Shown: positions 1-5,671 of the stretch, one piece after another | Numbering within the stretch: the stretch's first letter is position 1 | Layout of the letters: the number at the start of each line of letters is the position of its first letter | Source of the DNA: an uncultured Clostridia bacterium | GTDB lineage: Bacteria; Bacillota; Clostridia; TANB77; CAG-508 | Direction: 5' to 3' | Assembly (NCBI GenBank): GCA_944386335.1 | Contig: CALXAQ010000067.1 | Span: 1 to 5,721 of the forward strand | DNA: 5,721 nt | The notes under the pieces: model-generated | Database searches by the model: none | What the model saw: only the letters and a program-made list of their open reading frames with translations | What the model was told of the DNA's origin: nothing | Made by a program: the position numbers and the translations under genes

Positions 1-83
1 GCAAAAAATATAATCCCTAAAATAACTACAATTCCTACAATAATAAACAATATTTTCAATCCTCTTTTCATAAACATCACCAT
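1..83 (-). CDS. Partial membrane-anchored or secreted protein (N-terminus only)
   Basis: This is the first 27 codons of an open frame that leaves the window at its left edge without a stop. The N-terminus starts MVMFMKRGLK and is followed by about 17 almost purely hydrophobic residues (ILFIIVGIVVILGIIFF). A short positive stretch before a hydrophobic run is typical of a signal peptide or a single N-terminal membrane anchor with the rest outside the cell. A GAAAGG ribosome binding site lies at 94-89. I chose the ATG at 83, five bases from it; the GTG at 80 or ATGs at 77 and 71 in the same frame are also possible. The rest of the protein is not visible, so no function can be given. It lies 183 bases downstream of the YgjP-like gene on the same strand, with no clear terminator between them. 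That it is a real gene is inferred from the start site and the hydrophobic profile. Confidence 0.6.
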   Translation of the reverse strand, partial: MVMFMKRGLKILFIIVGIVVILGIIFF

Positions 84-114
84 TTTTACCTTTCATTTTA
101 CAATTTAATCTTGA

Positions 115-134
115 AGATAACTTACTAGTTATCT
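115..134. repeat. Perfect 8-bp inverted repeat upstream of the partial membrane protein gene
   Basis: The arms AGATAACT and AGTTATCT are perfect complements around a 4-base loop. The element lies about 32 bases before the proposed start codon of the left-edge gene. No T-run follows on either strand, so it does not look like a terminator. An operator for a dimeric repressor or a 5' leader hairpin would fit. The surrounding 84-266 gap is very AT-rich and I see no convincing promoter or coding region in the rest of it. Confidence 0.5.
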
Positions 135-266
135 GATGCATTCTAATTAATCTTCTTTATATACCATTTTAATATAGCATAATTTTTTAAAATTACTTTA
201 AATTTTTTACTATATGGAATCCATTTAAGTTTCATTTAACGTACTATTGCATAGGTGTATGATATT

Positions 267-965
267 TTAATATTGCCAATTACCTATTTCATCTACATAT
301 TCTTTATATTGTGGCATATAAGTTTCTATCATTTGATAGAAAGATTTTGTGTGATTTTTATATCTTAAAGGGCAAAATTCATGTAATAAAATATAACGAA
401 TGATTTCTGGGGAATACATCATCATCTTTTCATTGATATAAATAATATTGTTTTCACATTTAGCAAGAATTTTTTCTGATTGAATAAATTCAATCTCCTC
501 TGGTGCTAATCCTGTTATTACTCTAATTTCTTCTAGCATATTTTCCATTTCTTTTTTTGCTACCATATGATACATCTTTTTTATTAACATACTAATAATT
601 TCTTGTTTCTCCATTTTTTTATAAATAGAAGGCAATATCACTTCTATATTCTTTTTTTCAATATTCAATAATGGTGCATTTTTATCTTGATAGATAATTT
701 CTAAATCATATACTTTGCCTAGTAATTTTACTGTTCTATTTTTATACAACTCTTTTTTTCTTTGGCAACTTTTTTCATATTCTTTTCTTTTTTCTATAAT
801 CCATTGTTTTTTTTCTTCTACAATTCTTTGAATTTGTTTGTTGGTGGTATACCAAGGTGCATTAATGACTACTTCTCCATTTTGTATGCTAATATATAAA
901 TCTCTATTTGCAATTTTGTTTACTGTATATGTAATTACATTATTTTTTGTTCTAAATAAATTCAT
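267..965 (-). CDS. YgjP/SprT-like metallopeptidase-fold protein with a broken HExxH motif
   Basis: This 232-residue cytoplasmic protein has the architecture of the YgjP-like (DUF45, M48-type) putative metal-dependent hydrolases: an N-terminal beta-rich part (about 1-40), a basic helical linker (about 42-75), a second beta segment (about 78-112), then the helical C-terminal domain. The signature block is LLHEFCPLRYKNHTKSFY at residues 193-210. In active members this reads HExxH followed by a further His in an NHS/T-x-x-F context. Here the first His (195), Glu196 and the later His205 are kept, but the second zinc-binding His is Pro199 (codon CCT, one base from CAT). The family's usual WGSC-type motif upstream is also unrecognisable; only Cys170 remains, in KILAKC. 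Length and order fit the family, so this is a degenerate full-length member, not a truncation. The ATG at 965 is chosen because AAGGAG lies 8 bases upstream; a GTG at 974 would overlap that site. The gene has its own strong promoter. The family's physiological substrate is not firmly known, and this copy is probably inactive as a peptidase. Confidence 0.75.
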   Translation of the reverse strand: MNLFRTKNNVITYTVNKIANRDLYISIQNGEVVINAPWYTTNKQIQRIVEEKKQWIIEKRKEYEKSCQRKKELYKNRTVKLLGKVYDLEIIYQDKNAPLLNIEKKNIEVILPSIYKKMEKQEIISMLIKKMYHMVAKKEMENMLEEIRVITGLAPEEIEFIQSEKILAKCENNIIYINEKMMMYSPEIIRYILLHEFCPLRYKNHTKSFYQMIETYMPQYKEYVDEIGNWQY

Positions 966-973
966 TTCAACCA

Positions 974-979
974 CTCCTT
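974..979 (-). promoter_or_regulatory. Ribosome binding site that fixes the YgjP-like start
   Basis: AAGGAG on the minus strand, 8 bases before the ATG at 965. Its last base is the first base of the upstream in-frame GTG at 974, which rules that codon out as the start. Confidence 0.7.
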
Positions 980-995
980 ACAAATTCTTGTTTTG

Positions 996-1009
996 TAAAC
1001 TCTTGTTCG
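996..1009 (-). promoter_or_regulatory. Possible LexA/SOS-type operator
   Basis: On the minus strand this reads CGAACAAGAGTTTA. It agrees at 12 of 14 positions with the Bacillus-type SOS box CGAACRNRYGTTYC as I recall it. It sits just after the predicted transcription start of the YgjP-like gene, where a repressor could block elongation or initiation. A looser copy (TGAACAAAAGTTTA) occurs at 1201-1188, upstream of the promoter, and an imperfect direct copy follows at 981-995. Control by LexA is an inference from the motif alone; AT-rich sequence can produce such matches by chance. Confidence 0.3.
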
Positions 1010-1023
1010 CTTTTGTTGTTTCT

Positions 1024-1052
1024 ATTTTATTCTTTTTTTCATTTTTTGTCAA
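1024..1052 (-). promoter_or_regulatory. Sigma-A-type promoter of the YgjP-like gene
   Basis: A perfect -35 TTGACA (1052-1047) is separated by exactly 17 bases from a -10 TAAAAT (1029-1024, five of six consensus bases). Transcription would begin near 1017, giving an untranslated leader of about 50 bases before the ATG at 965. This is one of the two best promoters in the window and argues that the gene is expressed. Confidence 0.75.
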
Positions 1053-1298
1053 TACTTTTTTTGTATTTTTATAAAATTTTTGTTCGTATGTTTTGGGATG
1101 TCTGCAAATACCTATTTATGGCCATTCTTAGAGTATTTAATTCTTAGAATATTTACAATTTTTCTTATCTTATGCTTTTTATTCTTTTAAACTTTTGTTC
1201 ATTATTCCTTATGTTGCAAAAAATACTCTTATTTATACTATAAGGATATTTATGTTTTTTATCTACATAATTTAAAATAACTACTATGAATTTCTTCC
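1053..1298. other. AT-rich non-coding gap between the GGGtGRT operon and the YgjP-like promoter
   Basis: No gene can be supported here on either strand; only frames of about 20 codons or fewer occur and none has a convincing ribosome binding site. The stretch holds an imperfect copy of the SOS-like motif (1188-1201) and a 9-base direct repeat, ATTCTTAGA at 1124 and 1140 (16 bases apart). The second copy is part of a short palindrome, ATTCTTAGAAT. Nothing else recognisable was seen. Confidence 0.5.
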
Positions 1299-1342
1299 AA
1301 AAAAACTGAGGTAGAAAGCATTTAAAGTTTTCCACCCCAACT
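1299..1342 (-). terminator. Rho-independent terminator of the scaffold/GGGtGRT operon
   Basis: On the minus strand AGTTGGGGTGGAAA (1342-1329) pairs along all 14 positions with TTTCTACCTCAGTT (1317-1304), allowing four G-U wobbles, around an 11-base loop. A run of T residues (1305-1299) follows. It begins 18 bases after the stop codon of the GGGtGRT gene and closes the two-gene unit. Confidence 0.85.
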
Positions 1343-1360
1343 ATTGATATTAAGTCTTTT

Positions 1361-2362
1361 CTATTTCATTGCTTCTTCTACTGCTACCGCAACAGATACG
1401 GTTGCTCCAACCATTGGGTTATTTCCCATACCAATTAATCCCATCATTTCTACGTGAGCTGGTACGGAAGAAGATCCTGCAAATTGTGCATCAGAGTGCA
1501 TTCTTCCCATAGTATCTGTCATACCGTAAGAAGCTGGTCCTGCAGCCATATTATCTGGGTGCAATGTTCTTCCTGTTCCTCCACCAGATGCTACTGAGAA
1601 ATATTTTCTTCCTGCTTCTATTCTTTCTTTCTTGTAGGTACCTGCCACTGGGTGTTGGAATCTTGTTGGGTTTGTAGAGTTTCCTGTAATAGATACATCT
1701 ACATCCTCAAGCCACATAATAGCTACACCTTCTCTTACATCATTTGCGCCATAGCATTTTACTTTAGCTCTTTCTCCATCGGAATAAGCAATTTCTTCTA
1801 CTACTTTTACTTTTCCTCTAAAGAAGTCAAATTCTGTTTTTACATAAGTAAATCCATTAATTCTAGAAATAATTTGTGCAGCATCTTTTCCAAGTCCATT
1901 TAAAATAACTCTTAATGGTTCTTTTCTTACTTTATTAGCTGATTTTGCAATACCAATTGCTCCTTCTGCTGCTGCAAAACTTTCATGTCCTGCAAGAAAA
2001 GCAAAACATTTTGTATCTTCTGATAATAACATAGAGGCTAGATTTCCATGTCCTAATCCTACTTTTCTATCATCTGCTACAGAACCTGGTATACAGAAGG
2101 CTTGCAAACCTTCTCCAATAGATTTTGCTGCATCTGCTGCCTTTTTATCTCCTTTTTTAATAGCAATTGCTGCTCCTAAAGTATATGCCCAACATGCGTT
2201 TTCAAAACAAATTGGTTGTATTCCTTTTACAATATCGTAAGGATTAAATCCTTTTTCTTTGCAAATTGCTAAAGCATCTTCAAAGTCTTTAATGCCATAT
2301 TTTTGCATTACTGGTTTTATTTGTTCTATTCTTCTTTCATAACTTTCAAATGTTACTGCCAT
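1361..2362 (-). CDS. GGGtGRT family protein
   Basis: This 333-residue protein carries the family's defining motif GGGTGRT at residues 260-266, followed by conserved-looking blocks LHPDNMAAGPASYGMTDT (267-284) and SSSVPAHVEMMGLIGMGNN (297-315). It has no signal peptide and no clear membrane helix; a Gly/Ala-rich C-terminus (about 310-333) ends the chain. Six cysteines (34, 52, 57, 90, 119, 203) are available, including Cys52 and Cys57 close together in CFENAC. The family is annotated in many anaerobic bacteria but, to my knowledge, its reaction is unknown. The start ATG at 2362 is supported by a perfect AGGAGG at 2376-2371, 8 bases upstream. The gene begins only 18 bases after the stop of the IscU/NifU-like gene, so the two are surely co-transcribed from one promoter and end at one terminator. 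The partnership suggests a job linked to Fe-S clusters or sulfur handling, but this is inference from context. Family assignment is confident; function is not. Confidence 0.9.
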   Translation of the reverse strand: MAVTFESYERRIEQIKPVMQKYGIKDFEDALAICKEKGFNPYDIVKGIQPICFENACWAYTLGAAIAIKKGDKKAADAAKSIGEGLQAFCIPGSVADDRKVGLGHGNLASMLLSEDTKCFAFLAGHESFAAAEGAIGIAKSANKVRKEPLRVILNGLGKDAAQIISRINGFTYVKTEFDFFRGKVKVVEEIAYSDGERAKVKCYGANDVREGVAIMWLEDVDVSITGNSTNPTRFQHPVAGTYKKERIEAGRKYFSVASGGGTGRTLHPDNMAAGPASYGMTDTMGRMHSDAQFAGSSSVPAHVEMMGLIGMGNNPMVGATVSVAVAVEEAMK

Positions 2363-2380
2363 TCTTTTTTCCTCCTCTTT

Positions 2381-3073
2381 CTATTCTTTTCTAGGGTCTA
2401 TTGTTTTTACTGCTTCATCAAATCTTCCATATTTTCCACTTGCTTTTTCTATTGCTTCCATAGGCTCTATACCAGCTTTTATATTATCCATCATTTTTCC
2501 TAAATTTACGTATTTATAGCCAATAATTTGATTTTCTTTATCTAACCCTATTTCTGTAATATAACCTTCAGCAAGTTCCAAATATCTTGGTCCTTTGGAT
2601 AGAGTAGAATAGATAGTACCTGTTTGGCTTCTTGTTCCTTTTCCTAAATCTTCTAATCCTGCACCAATTGGAAGGCCATTTTCTGAGAATGCAGATTGTG
2701 TTCTTCCATATACAATTTGTAAGAATAATTCTCTCATAGCTGTATTAATAGCATCACATACTAGGTCTGTATTTAATGCTTCTAAGATAGTTTTTCCTAC
2801 TAAAATTTCTCCTGCCATTGCTGCTGAATGTGTCATTCCACTACATCCAATTGTTTCTACTAGTGCTTCTTGTATTACTCCATCTTTTACATTCAAAGTT
2901 AATTTACATGCCCCTTGTTGTGGTGCACACCATCCCACACCATGAGTTAAGCCTGAAATATCTTTAATTTCTTTTGCTTTTACCCATTTTCCTTCCTCTG
3001 GAATAGGTGCTGGTCCATGGTCCACTCCTTTGCGTACAGGACACATTTCTTCTACTTCTTTTGAATAAATCAT
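2381..3073 (-). CDS. IscU/NifU-like iron-sulfur cluster scaffold homologue, partner of the GGGtGRT protein
   Basis: This 230-residue protein contains a block that resembles the IscU/NifU N-terminal scaffold: ACKLTLNVKDG (55-65), then ETIGCSGMTHSAAMAGEIL (73-91) and VGKTILEAL (92-100), corresponding to the GC-x-A/S, S-S-x-A and GKT-x-x-EAL landmarks of IscU. Cys56 and Cys77 would match the first two cluster ligands. I see no cysteine where the third (the HCS region of IscU) should be; Cys106 lies earlier, and Cys11 and Cys49 are extra. At 230 residues it is well above classical IscU (about 130), with an added N-terminal segment (1-45) and a C-terminal region (about 130-230). The ATG at 3073 is preceded 7 bases upstream by AAAGGAGA (3088-3081). 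An in-frame TTG at 3166 is rejected because it would place the -35 and -10 boxes inside the gene. Homologues are commonly annotated as Fe-S scaffold proteins next to GGGtGRT genes. Cluster assembly by this protein is inferred, not shown. Confidence 0.75.
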   Translation of the reverse strand: MIYSKEVEEMCPVRKGVDHGPAPIPEEGKWVKAKEIKDISGLTHGVGWCAPQQGACKLTLNVKDGVIQEALVETIGCSGMTHSAAMAGEILVGKTILEALNTDLVCDAINTAMRELFLQIVYGRTQSAFSENGLPIGAGLEDLGKGTRSQTGTIYSTLSKGPRYLELAEGYITEIGLDKENQIIGYKYVNLGKMMDNIKAGIEPMEAIEKASGKYGRFDEAVKTIDPRKE

Positions 3074-3113
3074 TTCTATTTCTCCTTTCAATGTAGTATT
3101 TTCTATCTTCTTT

Positions 3114-3131
3114 GTACTTTTTCTAAAGTAC
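3114..3131 (-). promoter_or_regulatory. Perfect palindrome at the predicted transcription start of the scaffold/GGGtGRT operon
   Basis: The arms GTACTTT and AAAGTAC are exact complements around a 4-base AGAA loop on the minus strand. The element starts about 7 bases after the -10 box, so it either covers +1 to +18 as an operator or forms a hairpin at the very 5' end of the transcript. No T-run follows directly, so it is not a terminator. The regulator is unknown. Confidence 0.5.
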
Positions 3132-3137
3132 GCCTTT

Positions 3138-3166
3138 ATTATATACTCTTTTCCTACTTCTTTCAA
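3138..3166 (-). promoter_or_regulatory. Sigma-A-type promoter of the scaffold/GGGtGRT operon
   Basis: A -35 TTGAAA (3166-3161, five of six consensus bases) is separated by exactly 17 bases from a perfect -10 TATAAT (3143-3138). Transcription would start near 3131, about 58 bases before the ATG at 3073. The -35 box begins 3 bases past the stop codon of the YezG-like gene. Confidence 0.8.
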
Positions 3167-3169
3167 GTT

Positions 3170-4021
3170 TTATTTGAAATTTAATATCTGATTTCGACTT
3201 TCTTTTGCATTTTGTACTTCCTTTTTCATTTTACTTTCTTCCTCTAAATTCTTTTTTTTCTCTTGCTCTACTTTCTTTTTATAGATTTCATAAGCATCTT
3301 CCTTATGCTTTTCTTGCTTTTTTCTCTTTCCCTTTTCATATTGTCCGTATTGTATCTTCTTTTGCTTATATGCTTCATAAGGGTCTAACTCTATTTTTTC
3401 CTCTTTTTTCTTTTCTTTTGGTACCGCTGTCTCAGACTGTTTTTTATCATATTCTATGCTATTATGTACTTTCTTATGATAGATTCCTTCTGTATATACC
3501 TGTATTTCTTCATCTTTAAATTCCTTCTCCCTTTCATATTCTAATAGCATCGTCCTATCTTTTTTACTAAGTCTTTCTAAGGGATATTGCAAATATTTAT
3601 ACATCCAAATAATATGTCTATCCTCATTTGTATAAGGAGAACTCAGCAAATTATCATAGTGGTATTCTATATTTAATTTAGCATCTACAATACTTAGTGT
3701 TAAATTAGACCAAAGTTTTTCTCCTATTCTTTTAAACTCTTGTCTCAACTCTTGTATAGTATAATATAAATTATCTGCTAGCTTTAAATAGTCTTCTTCC
3801 TTCAAATTAAAACGATTGGGTATTTCATATACATTTACTGGATTCTTTTTTAAAATGCCTTTAGGGAAATAATAGAAAAACATTTCTCCTCTATACTCTT
3901 TTTCACTTCCATCTATGACAGAAGCATATAAATAAATGGATTCCCATTTTTCTGGTATCATATAAAATAGCTTATTTTGTATTTCTACATATAAACTTCT
4001 TAATTTTGATGTGTTTAACAT
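3170..4021 (-). CDS. YezG/DUF600-like protein with a long charged C-terminal tail
   Basis: This 283-residue protein has two parts. Residues 1-148 resemble the YezG (DUF600) family: MIPEKWESIYLYASV (21-35), a FFYYFP strand (48-53), IPNRFNLKEEDY (67-78), LRQEFKRIGEKLWSNLTL (92-109), IEYHYDNL (118-125) and DRHIIWMYKYL (135-145). B. subtilis YezG is the immunity protein paired with the LXG toxin YeeF, and most relatives are small cytoplasmic proteins of about 150 residues. Residues 150-283 are an extra, Lys/Glu-rich, probably coiled-coil or disordered tail. It contains two related motifs, DPYEAYKQKK (213-222) and DAYEIYKKKV (242-251). No toxin gene lies beside it, so an immunity role is uncertain. 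The ATG at 4021 is chosen because AAAGGGGG (4034-4027) ends 5 bases upstream; the in-frame TTG at 4054 lies within the gpmI terminator. There is no signal peptide. Domain call from recalled family motifs; the tail's function is unknown. Confidence 0.65.
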   Translation of the reverse strand: MLNTSKLRSLYVEIQNKLFYMIPEKWESIYLYASVIDGSEKEYRGEMFFYYFPKGILKKNPVNVYEIPNRFNLKEEDYLKLADNLYYTIQELRQEFKRIGEKLWSNLTLSIVDAKLNIEYHYDNLLSSPYTNEDRHIIWMYKYLQYPLERLSKKDRTMLLEYEREKEFKDEEIQVYTEGIYHKKVHNSIEYDKKQSETAVPKEKKKEEKIELDPYEAYKQKKIQYGQYEKGKRKKQEKHKEDAYEIYKKKVEQEKKKNLEEESKMKKEVQNAKESRNQILNFK

Positions 4022-4052
4022 ATTTTCCCCCTTTATGTATGTTAGTAAATGC

Positions 4053-4096
4053 AAAAATAAGCAAACTTCCTATTTTACAGAAGCTCACTTATTTTT
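4053..4096 (-). terminator. Rho-independent terminator of gpmI
   Basis: On the minus strand AAAAATAAGTGAGCTTC (4096-4080) pairs along all 17 positions with GAAGTTTGCTTATTTTT (4069-4053), with three G-U wobbles, around a 10-base loop. The A-rich 5' arm and T-rich 3' arm give the usual bidirectional form. It starts 8 bases after the gpmI stop codon, ending that transcript before the YezG-like gene. Confidence 0.8.
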
Positions 4097-4100
4097 TCCA
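4072..4100 (-). promoter_or_regulatory. Candidate promoter of the YezG-like gene, embedded in the gpmI terminator
   Basis: A weak -35 TGGAAA (4100-4095, four of six) lies 17 bases from a -10 TAAAAT (4077-4072, five of six) that falls in the terminator loop. Transcription would begin near 4065, about 44 bases before the ATG at 4021. There is little other room for a promoter between the terminator and the start codon. In DNA this AT-rich the match may be chance. Confidence 0.35.
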
Positions 4101-4104
4101 TATT

Positions 4105-5640
4105 TTATTTGCCATTTATAATTAAACTTTCACCTGTCATTTCTGTTGGTTTTTCAAGTTCCATAATAGAAAGCATTGTTGGTGCTAAGTCAGCAAGTCT
4201 TCCTTCTCTTAATTTCGCATTTTCCATTCCTACTAAAATAAATGGCACAGGATTTGTAGTATGAGCTGTATGTGGCTCCCCTGTTTTATAATCAATCATT
4301 TGCTCTGCATTACCATGATCTGCAGTAATAAGTAACACTCCCTTTTGTGCATTTACTGCCTCTACTACTTTTCCTACACACTCATCTATGGTTTCAATTG
4401 CCTTGATGGCTGCCTCTAGATTTCCTGTATGACCTACCATATCTGGGTTAGCATAATTTAAAATAATACAATCATATTTTTTGCTATGGATGGCATCTAC
4501 CACTTTTTCGGTAACTTCTGGTGCACTCATTTCTGGTTTTAAGTCATAAGTTTCTACTTTTGGGGATGGCACTAAAATTCTATCTTCTCCCGGATATTGT
4601 TTTTCTTCTCCTCCATTAAAGAAAAAGGTAACATGGGCATATTTTTCTGTTTCTGCAATTCTTAGTTGAGTAAGTCCTTTTTCTGAAATATATTCTCCAA
4701 AAGTATTTTTTAACTCTTCTTTCTTAAATGCTATGTTTACATTTGGCATAGTATCATCATAATTTGTCATGCATACATAATATAAATCCAAAGGTTTTGT
4801 TGGAAATTCATGAAAATCTGGGTCTACTAAAGTTCTTGTAATTTCTCTTGCTCTATCTGGTCTAAAATTAAAGAATATTACAGAATCATGTTCTCCAATA
4901 GTGGCTACTGGTGTTTCTCCATTGGTAATAACGGTTGGCTCTACAAATTCATCAAAAATTTCTTTTTGATAAGAACCTTCTATGGCAAGTGTACTAGATG
5001 CTTTTTTCTCTCCTTCACCATTTACCAATGCGTTATATGCCTTTTCTACTCTTTGCCATCTTTTATCTCTATCCATAGCGTAAAATCTACCAGTAATACT
5101 TGCTATTTTTCCTACACCTTTTTCTTTCATTTTTTCTTCTAACTCTGCTAAATAACTTTCGCCTGATGTAGGAGGTGTATCTCTACCATCCATAAAGCAA
5201 TGTACATATACATCTTCGAAGTCTCTTCTTTTTGCTAATTCTAATAGTGCAAATAAATGACGAATATGACTATGCACACCTCCATCTGATAATAATCCCA
5301 TCAAATGTAATTTAGAATGATATTTCTTGCAGTTTTCAATAGCTCCTACAAACTCTGGTATACTAAAGAAATCTCCATCTTCTATCGATTTTGTAATTCT
5401 GGTTAATTCTTGGTATACAATTCTTCCTGCTCCAATATTGGTATGGCCTACCTCTGAATTTCCCATTTGGCCTTCTGGAAGTCCTACATCTAGTCCACTT
5501 GTATGAATATCTGTTGTAGGACATGTTTTCATTAGTTTATCTATATTAGGTGTATTTGCTAATTTTATAGCATTACTATCTTCTCTTTCATTCTCTCCAA
5601 ATCCATCTAATATCATTAGCATTGTTAATTTTTTATCCAT
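4105..5640 (-). CDS. gpmI: 2,3-bisphosphoglycerate-independent phosphoglycerate mutase
   Basis: This enzyme interconverts 3-phosphoglycerate and 2-phosphoglycerate in glycolysis and gluconeogenesis in the cytoplasm, using two Mn2+ ions and a phosphoserine intermediate. At 511 residues it has the normal family length and belongs to the alkaline phosphatase superfamily. Visible catalytic features: LDGFG with Asp12 (metal); the nucleophile Ser62 in GQMGNSEVGHTNIGAG (57-72); His123 in SDGGVHSH; Asp151, Arg153 and Asp154 in DGRDTPPTSG; Arg185 and Arg191 in GRFYAMDRDKRW; RPDRARE (260-266); Lys333 in TEKYAH; Asp400 and His404 in NPDMVGHTG; Asp441 and His442 in ITADHGN; His460 in HTAHTTNPVP. Both metal sites are therefore intact. 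The ATG at 5640 has an AAGGA site at 5653-5649, 8 bases upstream. In many Firmicutes gpmI follows gap, pgk and tpiA; the 81 bases upstream here contain no recognisable end of tpiA, so its operon context is not visible. A strong terminator follows. Confidence 0.98.
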   Translation of the reverse strand: MDKKLTMLMILDGFGENEREDSNAIKLANTPNIDKLMKTCPTTDIHTSGLDVGLPEGQMGNSEVGHTNIGAGRIVYQELTRITKSIEDGDFFSIPEFVGAIENCKKYHSKLHLMGLLSDGGVHSHIRHLFALLELAKRRDFEDVYVHCFMDGRDTPPTSGESYLAELEEKMKEKGVGKIASITGRFYAMDRDKRWQRVEKAYNALVNGEGEKKASSTLAIEGSYQKEIFDEFVEPTVITNGETPVATIGEHDSVIFFNFRPDRAREITRTLVDPDFHEFPTKPLDLYYVCMTNYDDTMPNVNIAFKKEELKNTFGEYISEKGLTQLRIAETEKYAHVTFFFNGGEEKQYPGEDRILVPSPKVETYDLKPEMSAPEVTEKVVDAIHSKKYDCIILNYANPDMVGHTGNLEAAIKAIETIDECVGKVVEAVNAQKGVLLITADHGNAEQMIDYKTGEPHTAHTTNPVPFILVGMENAKLREGRLADLAPTMLSIMELEKPTEMTGESLIINGK

Positions 5641-5671
5641 TTTCTATTCCTTCCCTTTCTTAAGACGCAAA

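Noticed and set aside
214..224. Short palindrome ATGGAATCCAT downstream of the YgjP-like gene, considered as a terminator
   Set aside because: The 5-bp arms with a one-base centre cannot form a terminator hairpin, and no T-run follows.
966..974. GTG start at 974 for the YgjP-like gene
   Set aside because: It overlaps the AAGGAG sequence that is correctly spaced for the ATG at 965.
838..1074. Plus-strand open frame of 78 codons, rich in Phe
   Set aside because: It overlaps the start, leader and promoter of the YgjP-like gene on the other strand, has low-complexity T-rich composition and no convincing ribosome binding site.
1089..1148. Possible 19-residue plus-strand peptide in the non-coding gap
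   Set aside because: No ribosome binding site, no promoter and no recognisable similarity; length is within chance expectation.
1652..1903. Plus-strand frame antisense to the GGGtGRT gene
   Set aside because: It is a shadow of a strongly supported coding gene; its Phe/Ser/Tyr-rich translation is what AT-rich antisense sequence gives. The same holds for frames at 2303-2503, 3205-3519 and 4888-5142.
3074..3166. N-terminal extension of the scaffold gene from a TTG at 3166
   Set aside because: The TTG is the first three bases of the -35 box, and a perfect -10 and the leader palindrome would be inside the gene. The ATG at 3073 has its own strong ribosome binding site.
4022..4054. N-terminal extension of the YezG-like gene from a TTG at 4054
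   Set aside because: It would start in the T-run of the gpmI terminator and would swallow the AAAGGGGG ribosome binding site that serves the ATG at 4021.
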